Assembly: GCF_014197245.1 (NCBI RefSeq)
Contig: NZ_JACIFF010000011.1
Location: 62,001 to 126,000 of the forward strand
Length of the DNA: 64,000 nt
Origin: Neolewinella aquimaris
GTDB lineage: Bacteria > Bacteroidota > Bacteroidia > Chitinophagales > Saprospiraceae
Reading direction: 5' to 3'
Positions 43,932 through 52,436 of the stretch are shown here, in pieces. The notes beneath the pieces are model-generated. The model was not told where the DNA came from. It saw nothing but the letters and a program-made list of their open reading frames with translations, and ran no database searches. A program made the translations under genes and the position numbers. Each line of letters starts with the position of its first letter. Positions within the stretch are counted from its first letter, which is position 1.

Positions 43932-43966
43932 CTACCGTACTATTGTACTACACTACTACCGTACTA
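43932..43966. repeat. two 11-bp direct repeats between rpoD and trmH-like gene
   Basis: CTACCGTACTA occurs at 43932-43942 and again at 43956-43966. The 24-base period is close to two helical turns. The pair sits in the 87-base gap downstream of rpoD and upstream of the methyltransferase. It could be a protein site or chance. Confidence 0.45.
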
Positions 43967-43970
43967 AAAC

Positions 43971-44840
43971 CTAGTTTCCCAGGTAATTCTTAAGCAGCTT
44001 GCTGCGATTTGCACCGCGAAGTTTGTTGATGGCCTTGTCCTTGATCTGGCGAACGCGCTCGCGCGTGAGGCCGAACTTTTCGCCGATGTCTTCGAGGCTC
44101 ATGGGGTGCTCCACGCCGATGCCGTAGTAGAGCTTGATGACGTCGCACTGCCGTTCGGTGAGAGTGCCGAGGCTGCGGTCGATCTCGCGACGGAGGGATT
44201 CCTTGTACTCCAGGGCGGAGTCGGTGCCGGGAGTAGCGGTGTTGGCCAGTACGTCGAGGAGGCTGTTGTCTTCACCTTCGACGAAGGGGGCGTCCATGCT
44301 TACGTGGCGGGCGGCGACGCCAAGGGTGGTTTCTACTTCATCTGCGTTGATCTCGAGTTGCTCGGCGAGTTCTTCGCTGCTGGGTTCCCGCTCGAAGGTC
44401 TGCTCCAGCTGGCTGAAGGCCTTGTTGATCTTGTTGAGGCTACCTACCTTATTGAGGGGGAGGCGCACGATGCGGCTCTGCTCGGCGAGGGCCTGGAGGA
44501 TCGACTGGCGAATCCACCAAACGGCGTAGGAGATAAATTTGAAGCCGCGGGTTTCGTCGAAGCGTTGGGCGGCCTTGATGAGGCCGAGGTTGCCCTCATT
44601 GATGAGGTCGGAGAGGCTCAGTCCCTGGTTTTGGTACTGCTTGGCTACCGAAACGACGAAGCGCAGGTTGGCTTTGGTTAGTTTTTCGAGGGCGATCTGG
44701 TCTCCCTGCTTGATTCGCTTCGCGAGGTCGACTTCCTCTTCGGGGGTCAGCAGGTCTACTTTACCAATCTCTTGCAGGTACTTTTCGAGCGACTGACTCT
44801 CGCGATTCGTGATCGACTTCGTTATCTTAAGCTGTCTCAT
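43971..44840 (-). CDS. rpoD: RNA polymerase primary sigma factor (RpoD/SigA)
   Basis: The 289-aa primary sigma factor of Bacteroidota type starts [15 protein letters not shown] and lacks the long region 1.1 of E. coli RpoD. Region 1.2 includes [15 protein letters not shown]. Region 2 contains [37 protein letters not shown] and [13 protein letters not shown]. Region 4.2 has [19 protein letters not shown]. It reads TTG/TAnnTTTG promoters, and its own promoter has that form. The ATG at 44840 is the conserved start. Confidence 0.97.
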   Translation of the reverse strand: MRQLKITKSITNRESQSLEKYLQEIGKVDLLTPEEEVDLAKRIKQGDQIALEKLTKANLRFVVSVAKQYQNQGLSLSDLINEGNLGLIKAAQRFDETRGFKFISYAVWWIRQSILQALAEQSRIVRLPLNKVGSLNKINKAFSQLEQTFEREPSSEELAEQLEINADEVETTLGVAARHVSMDAPFVEGEDNSLLDVLANTATPGTDSALEYKESLRREIDRSLGTLTERQCDVIKLYYGIGVEHPMSLEDIGEKFGLTRERVRQIKDKAINKLRGANRSKLLKNYLGN

Positions 44841-44869
44841 GTAAGGGGGACGTTTTCTAAAATTGGCCG

Positions 44870-44900
44870 CAAAATTAAGCGGAATGTTGGTGGTAATCAA
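44870..44900 (-). promoter_or_regulatory. rpoD promoter (TTG-N20-TAatTTTG)
   Basis: Read on the minus strand, TTG (44900-44898), a 20-base spacer and TAATTTTG (44877-44870) match both promoter boxes. The ATG follows 29 bases later. Confidence 0.75.
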
Positions 44901-45033
44901 GGCCCTAGGGGACATTCGGGCGTAACATGTAGCTAACAGTGCGAATAAACATTAGGTTGGGGGAGGATAAACTTTTGGTAGTCTCGGTTAATTTAACTTA
45001 TTTGCCCGCCACCTATACTTCCAACCCCCCGAT

Positions 45034-45414
45034 ATGGAACGCGTTAAGTTTACCTCGGAGTTCATCTTCCGTGCCTCCCCCAATATTGTGTACCAGTTCC
45101 TGACGGACCCGGCCTGCCTCACCCGCTGGTTCTGCGACGAGGTCGACATCAACGACAGTACGTACACCTTCGTTTGGAGCGGTTCCCCGGAGGGCGCCGA
45201 ACTCATTGAAGACAGCGAGGGGGACATGGTCCGATTTGCGTGGGAAGAGGCCGAAGACGAGGATGAATACCTCGAATTCAACATCACCAAAAGCCCGGTC
45301 ACCGGGGAAACCATCGTGTACGTTACCGACTTTGCCGACGACGACGAGGTGGAAGACCAAAAGGCGCTCTGGGAAACCCAGCTTACCCGCATGCGCGCCG
45401 AAATGGGCGGCTAA
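45034..45414 (+). CDS. START-like / SRPBCC domain protein
   Basis: A 126-aa protein beginning MERVKFTSEFIFRASPNIVY, with FLTDPACLTRWFCDEVDIND and a terminal helix KALWETQLTRMRAEMGG. This is the compact helix-grip (START-like, AHSA1-related) fold widely conserved in Bacteroidota. The fold binds hydrophobic ligands or partner proteins; the ligand is unknown. Its TAA is directly followed by the ATG of the nuclease gene, so the two are translationally coupled. Confidence 0.85.
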   Translation: MERVKFTSEFIFRASPNIVYQFLTDPACLTRWFCDEVDINDSTYTFVWSGSPEGAELIEDSEGDMVRFAWEEAEDEDEYLEFNITKSPVTGETIVYVTDFADDDEVEDQKALWETQLTRMRAEMGG

Positions 45415-48213
45415 ATGATTACCGTATACCTGGGACTCACCTTCTCCGGTCCCGTACTGCCCCGACCACCCGCCGCTGCCATCCGCGAGCTGTACGTCGA
45501 CTATCTGGGCCTGCTTACCTATCTAGAGCGGTGCTACGCCCTCACTCACCCCACGGCCAATCGCGATGCCCTGCGCACCGAGCAGTACCGCCAAGCCGTC
45601 GAACGACACTTGGAAAACCGGGAGCGGGAGGAGCCTTTCTACGCCGCTTCTTTCGCTGCCGACCGGATCGCCACCGCCGAAGAATTGCTTTCCCGCCGCG
45701 ATGAATTATTGGAGGCGGGCTATTCCCTGTCCCGATCGGCTACCGACGATACCCCCAGCCGCATTCGGGTACTCCACGAGATCGAAGCGCTCGTCCTGGA
45801 TCGCGACAACGATATCGATCTGATGCCGGGAGTAGCGGACCGCCTAAACATTTTACTTGCCGCATTGCTTGACCGCCGCCACCCCCGGCTAAAGCTGTAC
45901 GTTCACGAACCCCTTGCTCTCCTGCCTACCGGTTTGCGCCGGCTACTGGACCGGCTGCGGGAAGGTGGCGACACCATTGAACAGCTTCCCGAACCGGAGG
46001 CGGGTACCGGTACTTCCGACCTAACTCGCTGGCAGCGTAAGTTGCGCTTGCTGCTGACCGGCGAAAGCGATCCGGAAACCATCGCCTGGACCGGCGACGG
46101 CAGCCTCGTCGTCCTGCGCGCCGAACGGGAAACCCACATTGCCGCATACCTGGCCCGCACCGTAAAGGAGAACGAGCACTGGCGCCCGGGGGTACTCATG
46201 ACGGTCCGCAACCAGACCCTCGACAACGCCATGCTCATGGAGGGCCTGCCCAGTATGGGTATTCCCTCCACCAGCCTGGCCCGCCCCAGCCTTCAGGTGC
46301 TCAAACTGGTTACGGCATTTCTGTGGGAGCCGGTCGAGGTAGAGCGGATCATGGAATTCGTTAGCCTGGTCACCAAACCCCTCGAGCGGCGGTTGGGTCA
46401 AAAACTGGCCACCCACCTGGCCGACACCCCGGGGCTGTTCGGAAATCGCTGGACCTACGCGGTCGAAGAAGCCTTTCGCGACATGGAGGCCCGCAATTAC
46501 CCGCCGGCCCGCATCCGGCGCGCCCGCGAGCAGTACGATTTTTGGTTCCGTCGCCGCCGTCACCCGCGCGATGGCCGGGTGCCGAAGGCGGAAGTGCGCA
46601 GCCTGTTCGTCTTCCTGCGCAACTGGGCCATCGAAGCCTTCGACGAGGACAAAAACCAGTCCGGCCTGCTCGTCCTTTCCGCCCAGGCAGAGCGCGCCAC
46701 CGAGTTGCTGGACGCGCAGCCGGAAACCGAACTAAGCTACCTCGACGTAGAACGACTGGTGCGTACCGTGTATCAACCGGCCCCCACCCAGTTCAGCCCC
46801 CCCGAGCAGGGCGGATTAGAAACCTCCTTTGCTCCTGCGTCCACCGCCCAACTTGCCGGCAGCGGACAACCTCCCCTGGACCGGCTCGTCTGGTGGGACT
46901 TTATCGAATCCGACCCCAACTATTTTTTCAGCCGGTACTACCCCGAAGAATTGGCTTTTTTACGGGAACGCGGGAGCGAACCGATGAGCTCCGAGCAGCG
47001 CAACCAACTCCTGGTCTGGCAAAACCTGCGCCCGCTGTTGCACACCCGCCGGCAACTTATCCTCTGTCTCCCCCGCCGCGTAGACGGTACGGAAGTGGAA
47101 CCCCACGCGCTACTGGGCGATCTGGAGGCCGCCTGCACCGAAGCCGCGCTAAAGACCATTACGGTCGATATCGATGAGTGCGGGACGCCCGTCAACCTGC
47201 TGACCGACTTGCAGTTGCCCGGCTTCGCCCCCGTGCCGATCCGGGAGCTTGACCCACCGGTGCCCCACCTTGACATTGCACGACCCCAGGCCATGCAACC
47301 GCGCGACCAGGAGACGCCAACCGCAGTGGAGGATCTGCTGTACTACCCGCACAAGTGGATTTTTCGGCATCAACTCCGGTTACGCGGCACCCCGATTTTG
47401 TCCATCGCCAGTGAAAATCGACTGAGGGGCAACCTAAGCCACCTCTTCGTCGAACAACTACTGGACGATATCGCCGCGGCAGGTCGACCCTTTGACCGCA
47501 ATGAGGTTGAAGCGTGGATCGACGAACACGCAACTCGCATTTTCCGGCAGCAGGGAGCCGTACTGCTCGAATACGGACAGGAACCCGAGCGCGTTCAGTT
47601 TTTACTGACCATGAAGAAGTCGGCCTGGACCCTGGTCAGCCTGATCCAGCGCAACGGCTGGACCATCCGTGGGTCCGAACAGGAAATCGGCGGAGAGCTG
47701 ACGGCAATGGGCGGGCAGGTGGTTGCGGGGCGCGCGGATCTCGTGCTCGATCGCGTCAATCACCTGGGGCAGGCGGAAACGGCCGTCGTGGACCTCAAGT
47801 GGCGCGGCAAAACGGTCTTCCGGAATCTGCTCCGCAACGCCAGCGACATTCAACTGTGCCTGTACGCTGAATTTTTACGACAAACGGGCAGCGCACGGGT
47901 GCATACCGCTTACTACATTCTACGGGATGCGAAGATGATCAGCCGCAACGAACTGGCCTTTGCGGGCGCGGATGTAGTGGCCGACGACACCGACTTTACG
48001 GTCATCCAGCAGGAGACGCTGGCCCGCATCCGGGCAACCCACGACTGGCGTTGGGAACAATTTGCCGACGGTACCCTGGAGGTGCGTTGCAAGGAAACCG
48101 TACCGTTCCTGGAGGACCTGTACCTCGATCTGCCCCACGACAGTCTCCTGAGCATGAAGGACGATACCTCCCCCTTCGACGACTACCGGAGCCTGATCGG
48201 ATTGGTGCGGTAG
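45415..48213 (+). CDS. PD-(D/E)XK nuclease family protein, AddB-like
   Basis: A 932-aa protein with the layout of AddB: an inactive helicase-like body and a C-terminal nuclease. The nuclease shows YYPHKWIFRHQLRL, then GRADLVLD, VVDLKW (the DxK pair) and QLCLYAEFL, the RecB-type motifs. There is no Walker A, so no ATPase of its own, and no four-cysteine iron-sulfur clamp was seen. AddB normally pairs with the helicase-nuclease AddA in repair of double-strand breaks; no such gene is adjacent. It starts immediately after the START-like gene stop. Confidence 0.85.
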   Translation: MITVYLGLTFSGPVLPRPPAAAIRELYVDYLGLLTYLERCYALTHPTANRDALRTEQYRQAVERHLENREREEPFYAASFAADRIATAEELLSRRDELLEAGYSLSRSATDDTPSRIRVLHEIEALVLDRDNDIDLMPGVADRLNILLAALLDRRHPRLKLYVHEPLALLPTGLRRLLDRLREGGDTIEQLPEPEAGTGTSDLTRWQRKLRLLLTGESDPETIAWTGDGSLVVLRAERETHIAAYLARTVKENEHWRPGVLMTVRNQTLDNAMLMEGLPSMGIPSTSLARPSLQVLKLVTAFLWEPVEVERIMEFVSLVTKPLERRLGQKLATHLADTPGLFGNRWTYAVEEAFRDMEARNYPPARIRRAREQYDFWFRRRRHPRDGRVPKAEVRSLFVFLRNWAIEAFDEDKNQSGLLVLSAQAERATELLDAQPETELSYLDVERLVRTVYQPAPTQFSPPEQGGLETSFAPASTAQLAGSGQPPLDRLVWWDFIESDPNYFFSRYYPEELAFLRERGSEPMSSEQRNQLLVWQNLRPLLHTRRQLILCLPRRVDGTEVEPHALLGDLEAACTEAALKTITVDIDECGTPVNLLTDLQLPGFAPVPIRELDPPVPHLDIARPQAMQPRDQETPTAVEDLLYYPHKWIFRHQLRLRGTPILSIASENRLRGNLSHLFVEQLLDDIAAAGRPFDRNEVEAWIDEHATRIFRQQGAVLLEYGQEPERVQFLLTMKKSAWTLVSLIQRNGWTIRGSEQEIGGELTAMGGQVVAGRADLVLDRVNHLGQAETAVVDLKWRGKTVFRNLLRNASDIQLCLYAEFLRQTGSARVHTAYYILRDAKMISRNELAFAGADVVADDTDFTVIQQETLARIRATHDWRWEQFADGTLEVRCKETVPFLEDLYLDLPHDSLLSMKDDTSPFDDYRSLIGLVR

Positions 48214-48220
48214 GCAGGTT

Positions 48221-49393
48221 CTACCCTACGTTACCGAGAAAGGTGCCCGTGGTGAGGAAGCGCATAATGTAAACCAGGGCGATACTCACGACCAAGCCGA
48301 AGGTCACCTTACCGAGGTCGCTGAAGATGTTGCGGAAAGCAGCCGTGAGGTTCTTTTGGCCGGGCATGGTCTCGAAGTACGCTATGGCAGCCCGGGCGAT
48401 CATGGCGGCAGCCATTACGACAATAACAAAGTCATTGACCTGGTCGCGCAGGTACACCACGTATCCGATCAGCAAGAGGAGCACCACGTTCAGCACCATG
48501 CCGGCGTAGTAGGCCAGTGGGGCCCTTAGGCGGTCGCTCGGTTCTTCGTCCAGCTCCAGGCGGTACCGGATGGCGATCTCACGTCCGGCCAGTAGACCGA
48601 GAAACACCCAGGTCGTAGACATCGGCACGTTGCTGAATTCCTTGAAGAACAGCAACACGATGCCGTAAATAAAGTCGATGATGGTGGCCGAGCGAATGTC
48701 GGTAGTGTTGGTTTTTGCCTTGACGATCTTCTGAATGTTGCCCCCCTTGCTGTAAAAAATGAAGGCAAGCATCAGCAGCAGGATCGTGAGCGAGACCCCA
48801 ATCTCCGAGCCGGTGAGTGACCGGGGGAGGTAGACGTAGATGTTGGCAAAATCCTGGATTAGCCACTGTCCCCACAAAAATCCGGTACTGGCCCACTGTA
48901 GGATGGTCCAGGTCTGCGTCTCCCGGTCCGTGATGTTGTTGTGGATGAACCGCTTATCGAGCCACCGGGTAACGAGTTGCCAAACAATGATCGCTACACA
49001 GAAAGCCAGCGCGTAGCCCAGGATAGACTTCATGGTCATGTCCAGTAGGCCCTTTGGCTTAAAGAAAGTCAGGATCAGAAACGAGGTGGACACGGGAATT
49101 CCGGTCCGGGTAAGCAACATGAGTACGAGCGGAGGAAGGAGATAGGGCCAGCCCATGTCGTCGACGAACTCGTAGCTCTCGAGACGGCCGTAGCTAACGT
49201 CACCGCTGTAGGTATACCACCCGTAGAGCAGCGTAAAGGCCAGGATCGATCCTGCGAAGGCCCACAGGACGTACCAGGGTTTATTTTCGTTGGAGGCGAG
49301 GAAGGTGCCAAGCGTCTGAATGGAATCATTGCCAACAACGGCGTAGCCGGCCAGAATGAAGCCGGTCCACATAATAATTAAAGATGCATCCAT
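48221..49393 (-). CDS. divergent PiT-like inorganic phosphate permease
   Basis: A 390-aa protein with about ten helices. Pieces of a two-fold repeat are visible: GNDSIQTLGTFLAS near the N terminus, TGIPVSTSFLIL at about 97-108, and SNVPMSTTWVFLGLLAGREIA in the C-terminal half. These resemble the GANDVANA and PVSTTH motifs of PiT phosphate transporters, but the histidine is replaced (STSF, STTW). It may move phosphate or another anion. Such proteins are usually left as hypothetical membrane proteins in this phylum. The function is inferred. Confidence 0.6.
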   Translation of the reverse strand: MDASLIIMWTGFILAGYAVVGNDSIQTLGTFLASNENKPWYVLWAFAGSILAFTLLYGWYTYSGDVSYGRLESYEFVDDMGWPYLLPPLVLMLLTRTGIPVSTSFLILTFFKPKGLLDMTMKSILGYALAFCVAIIVWQLVTRWLDKRFIHNNITDRETQTWTILQWASTGFLWGQWLIQDFANIYVYLPRSLTGSEIGVSLTILLLMLAFIFYSKGGNIQKIVKAKTNTTDIRSATIIDFIYGIVLLFFKEFSNVPMSTTWVFLGLLAGREIAIRYRLELDEEPSDRLRAPLAYYAGMVLNVVLLLLIGYVVYLRDQVNDFVIVVMAAAMIARAAIAYFETMPGQKNLTAAFRNIFSDLGKVTFGLVVSIALVYIMRFLTTGTFLGNVG

Positions 49394-49482
49394 TCGTGTA
49401 CGTACTGGGGAACGGGGGTGGAAGGTCGCTACCGCCGCTCAAGTTCGGGCCGGCACGTAAATTGTACGTTAAGCCGGTCGGA

Positions 49483-50469
49483 CTAGATGGCCAGGATACT
49501 GGCCATCTTGATCAGTTCCTCCATTGGCATCTTCTCCCGCGTGATGGAATCTTCGAAGGGATAGCAGGTCACCTTGTCGTTGACGATGCCGACGGCAATG
49601 TTCTCCTTGCCCTCCAGCAACATCTCCACGGCCGCATGACCGAGTCGACTGGCCAACAGGCGATCGGCCGCGGTGGGCGATCCGCCCCGCTGCAGGTGTC
49701 CGATCACGGTAACCTTGGGTTCCATGCTCGCCAGTTCGTGTTTGATCTTTTCGGCAATGCCGGTCGCACCACCCATCGGATGGCCCTCGGCTACGATCAC
49801 CACGCTGAAGAGCTTGCCCCGTGCCTTATTCTTGCGCAGCACCGACTTCAGGTCTTCGAGGTCCGTCTCGGCTTCCGGAATGAGCACGCTGCTGGCTCCC
49901 GAACCGATGGCCGTATACAGGGCAATGTAACCGGAGTTGCGGCCCATGACCTCCACGAAGAACAGTCGGTTGTGGCTGTCGGCCGTATCCCGGATCTTGT
50001 CTACCGCATCGATGGCCGTATTTACCGCCGTATCGAAGCCGATGGTGTAGTCCGTTCCGAACAGGTCGTTGTCTATCGTACCGGGAATGCCGATGAAGGG
50101 GATGCTGTATTCTTCGCTGAATACCTTGGCGCCGGTGAAGGTGCCGTTTCCTCCGATGGCAATGCAGGCGTCGATATCGTAGGCCTTGAGGTGCTCGTAG
50201 GCGGCCTGCCGCCCCTCGGGGGTCATGAAGCGCTGCGAGCGTGCGGTGCGCAGCATGGTGCCGCCGCGCTGGATGATGTTGGCCACGTCACGGCGTTCCA
50301 GCCGTTGGAAGTGACCGTCGATCATGCCTTCGAAGCCCCGCTCAACGCCGTAGACGTGCAGCTTGTTCCAGGCCGCGGTGCGAACGACGGCACGCAGTGC
50401 AGCATTCATGCCCGGCGCGTCTCCGCCGGAAGTGAATACGGCGATACGTCGAATATCCTTTCTATCCAT
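49483..50469 (-). CDS. pfkA: 6-phosphofructokinase
   Basis: A 328-aa enzyme that phosphorylates fructose 6-phosphate in glycolysis. Conserved blocks are TSGGDAPGMNAALRAVVR (nucleotide), PGTIDNDLFGTDYTIGFDTA (catalytic TIDND), MGRNSGYIA and LGHLQRGGSP-like IGHLQRGGSPTAADRLLA. The block that is normally GGDGS/T reads GGNGTF: residue 108 is Asn instead of the Asp that binds the metal of ATP in E. coli PfkA. The gene lies 7 bases after a sugar-kinase-like gene in the same orientation. Confidence 0.94.
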   Translation of the reverse strand: MDRKDIRRIAVFTSGGDAPGMNAALRAVVRTAAWNKLHVYGVERGFEGMIDGHFQRLERRDVANIIQRGGTMLRTARSQRFMTPEGRQAAYEHLKAYDIDACIAIGGNGTFTGAKVFSEEYSIPFIGIPGTIDNDLFGTDYTIGFDTAVNTAIDAVDKIRDTADSHNRLFFVEVMGRNSGYIALYTAIGSGASSVLIPEAETDLEDLKSVLRKNKARGKLFSVVIVAEGHPMGGATGIAEKIKHELASMEPKVTVIGHLQRGGSPTAADRLLASRLGHAAVEMLLEGKENIAVGIVNDKVTCYPFEDSITREKMPMEELIKMASILAI

Positions 50470-50476
50470 ACATTGA

Positions 50477-51319
50477 TTACTTGCCGGCGTGGTAATCCGC
50501 CAGGGCTTCGATGGGCTTCTGTACGAAACGACCGGCAGTCAGATCGCGTTCGTGCAGCGCAGCCAATAAAATGTCCTTAAAGTGGAACGCGATGCTTCCA
50601 ATGAAGTGAACCGGCAATTCCAGATGACCGCGGTACTTGCGCACGTGACGGTCCAAAAACTCCGCAAAACTAGCAAATACAATCTTCTGAATGAGCGGAT
50701 GGTTCTGGTGAGCACCCATAAATCGGGTAAAGCCGGCCAGATAGGTGTTCGGCATCTCCGATTCGTACACGTTGTTGATGATGGTCATCCGATCAACGGT
50801 CGTATACGCTTCGAACGCACTATTCAATTCCTGGTCCAACTCACGGTAGAAGTAGGCACGCAGGAAGGCCTTTCCGAGGTGTGAACCACTGCCTTCATCC
50901 CCCAGCATGAAGCCCAGGTTGGTCACGTTGTCGATCACCTCCTTCCCGTCGTACAAACAGGTATTACTCCCCGTACCGAGGATACAGGAGATGCCGGGAT
51001 CATTGCCGCAGGTGGCCCGGGCCGCACCCAGCAAGTCATGCATTACCTCAATCTTGGCACCGGGCCAGGCATTGCTGATGCAATCCACGATCACTTTTTT
51101 GCGCCGCTGGTCCCAGCAGCCCGCCCCGTAGTAGTGTACTTCGCGCACGTTGACGTTCGGCAACAGGTCACGCGAAAGTTTGAGTACCTCATTGTGCAGG
51201 AGATCGTGGGGGTGCACCACGGGATTGAACCCCCGGGTATTCACGTAAACGTTCTCTCCATTCTCGGGCAGTAATGCCCAGTCTGCCTTAGTGGACCCCG
51301 AGTCCGCAATTAGTACCAT
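50477..51319 (-). CDS. BadF/BadG/BcrA/BcrD-type ATPase, GlcNAc-kinase-like
   Basis: A 280-aa ASKHA-fold protein: phosphate-1 loop IADSGSTKADWAL, phosphate-2 loop CILGTGSNTCLYDG, LGDEGSGSHLGKAFLR, and adenosine loop FIGSIAFHFKD. The pattern matches N-acetylglucosamine kinase-like proteins of the BadF family. The pairing with pfkA suggests entry of a sugar or amino sugar into glycolysis. The ATG at 51319 is chosen over a TTG two codons earlier. An inverted repeat lies 26-44 bases upstream. Confidence 0.85.
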   Translation of the reverse strand: MVLIADSGSTKADWALLPENGENVYVNTRGFNPVVHPHDLLHNEVLKLSRDLLPNVNVREVHYYGAGCWDQRRKKVIVDCISNAWPGAKIEVMHDLLGAARATCGNDPGISCILGTGSNTCLYDGKEVIDNVTNLGFMLGDEGSGSHLGKAFLRAYFYRELDQELNSAFEAYTTVDRMTIINNVYESEMPNTYLAGFTRFMGAHQNHPLIQKIVFASFAEFLDRHVRKYRGHLELPVHFIGSIAFHFKDILLAALHERDLTAGRFVQKPIEALADYHAGK

Positions 51320-51344
51320 GATCAATGAATTAGCCCCGCGAATG

Positions 51345-51363
51345 TAGTGTAAAATCTACACTA
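51345..51363 (-). promoter_or_regulatory. palindromic operator-like site
   Basis: TAGTGTA (51345-51351) and TACACTA (51357-51363) are a perfect 7-bp inverted repeat with a 5-base spacer. It sits just upstream of the kinase-like gene, where a repressor or activator of the kinase-pfkA pair could bind. The regulator is unknown. Confidence 0.5.
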
Positions 51364-51448
51364 AGCACGGCTTACGGGCGGGGACGCAGGTGCAAAGGAA
51401 CTTAAAGCGAGCAATGGTTTGAGGCAGCTCAATTTTAAAACAAATAGT

Positions 51449-51478
51449 TTGATATTACGGTTTTGGGTGCTATCTTTG
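51449..51478 (+). promoter_or_regulatory. promoter of the glucosaminidase gene (TTG-N19-TAtcTTTG)
   Basis: TTG at 51449-51451 and TATCTTTG at 51471-51478 with a 19-base spacer. The untranslated leader would be about 65 bases. Confidence 0.7.
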
Positions 51479-51547
51479 GCCCAGACAATCGATTTATCCA
51501 GCAGGTTCCACACTTTTCTGATACCGTCACGCTAAAATTACGCACGG

Positions 51548-52429
51548 ATGCCTGCCAATCAATCCTCACCCCTTCCTTCCGATCTCGGCCGTCGCGCCGC
51601 CCGTCTGATGGATTACGCGGTGCACTACAGCATCGAACTTTTTCTGATCGCACTGATCCTTTACCTCTGCATTAGCCGCGGCCTTGCCGTCAGTGTCAAT
51701 GTCCACGACCCCGCCCCCACCCCCAGTCAGGAAGCCGTTTCCGAAGCGGGTATAGGTGGCTGGTTTTCGAGTTTGGGCCACCGTGTGATTACGCACGTCG
51801 CTACCCGCCGGGAGACCAACGTGCTCCACCAATACGATCAAGACGGCGATGCGCTCGACGAGTTCACCAGCGTAGCGGTAACCGATGATCCCGCGCCCCA
51901 CATCAGCAACCTGACCCTGGTGCTCAGTCCTGACTACGGTCAGCGCAAGGGCCTACCCGCCGACATTATTGCCGCCAAGCGAGCCCGGGTGACGAATTAC
52001 CTCAACCGCTACGCTCCCATTGCCCGACGGGAGATGCGCGATCATGGCATCCCGGCCAGTATAACTCTGGCGCAGGGACTGCTGGAGAGCAATGCCGGTG
52101 ATTCCAAACTTGCTGTCAATTCCAACAACCACTTCGGAATCAAGTGCCGCAGTAAGTGCCTGGGCTGTACCTGCCGGAATTACGGCGACGATACCCGTTA
52201 CGATATGTTTCGCGTCTTCGATTCGGTAGCCGACAGCTTCCGGGAACACAGCACCCTGCTTGGCACCGCCCGCTACGCCAAATTAAAGGCCCACGGAACG
52301 GATTATCGAAAGTGGGCGCACGGCCTCAAGTCCTGCGGCTACGCTACCGACAAACGCTACGCCCAGAAGCTGATCACCATCATCGAGAACCTGAAGCTGG
52401 AGAAGTATGACGACGTCGCCGGTGCCTGA
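51548..52429 (+). CDS. glucosaminidase domain protein (GH73)
   Basis: A 293-aa protein with one N-terminal transmembrane helix (about 29-48) and a C-terminal GH73 domain (about 145-285). The catalytic Glu lies in ITLAQGLLESNAGDSKLAV, followed by NNHFGIKC, a cysteine cluster (CRSKCLGCTC) and the usual MFRVFDSVADSFREHSTLL. It cleaves peptidoglycan between GlcNAc and MurNAc in remodelling of the wall. It is probably an inner-membrane-anchored periplasmic enzyme. It has its own promoter. Confidence 0.9.
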   Translation: MPANQSSPLPSDLGRRAARLMDYAVHYSIELFLIALILYLCISRGLAVSVNVHDPAPTPSQEAVSEAGIGGWFSSLGHRVITHVATRRETNVLHQYDQDGDALDEFTSVAVTDDPAPHISNLTLVLSPDYGQRKGLPADIIAAKRARVTNYLNRYAPIARREMRDHGIPASITLAQGLLESNAGDSKLAVNSNNHFGIKCRSKCLGCTCRNYGDDTRYDMFRVFDSVADSFREHSTLLGTARYAKLKAHGTDYRKWAHGLKSCGYATDKRYAQKLITIIENLKLEKYDDVAGA

Positions 52430-52436
52430 GCTCCCT

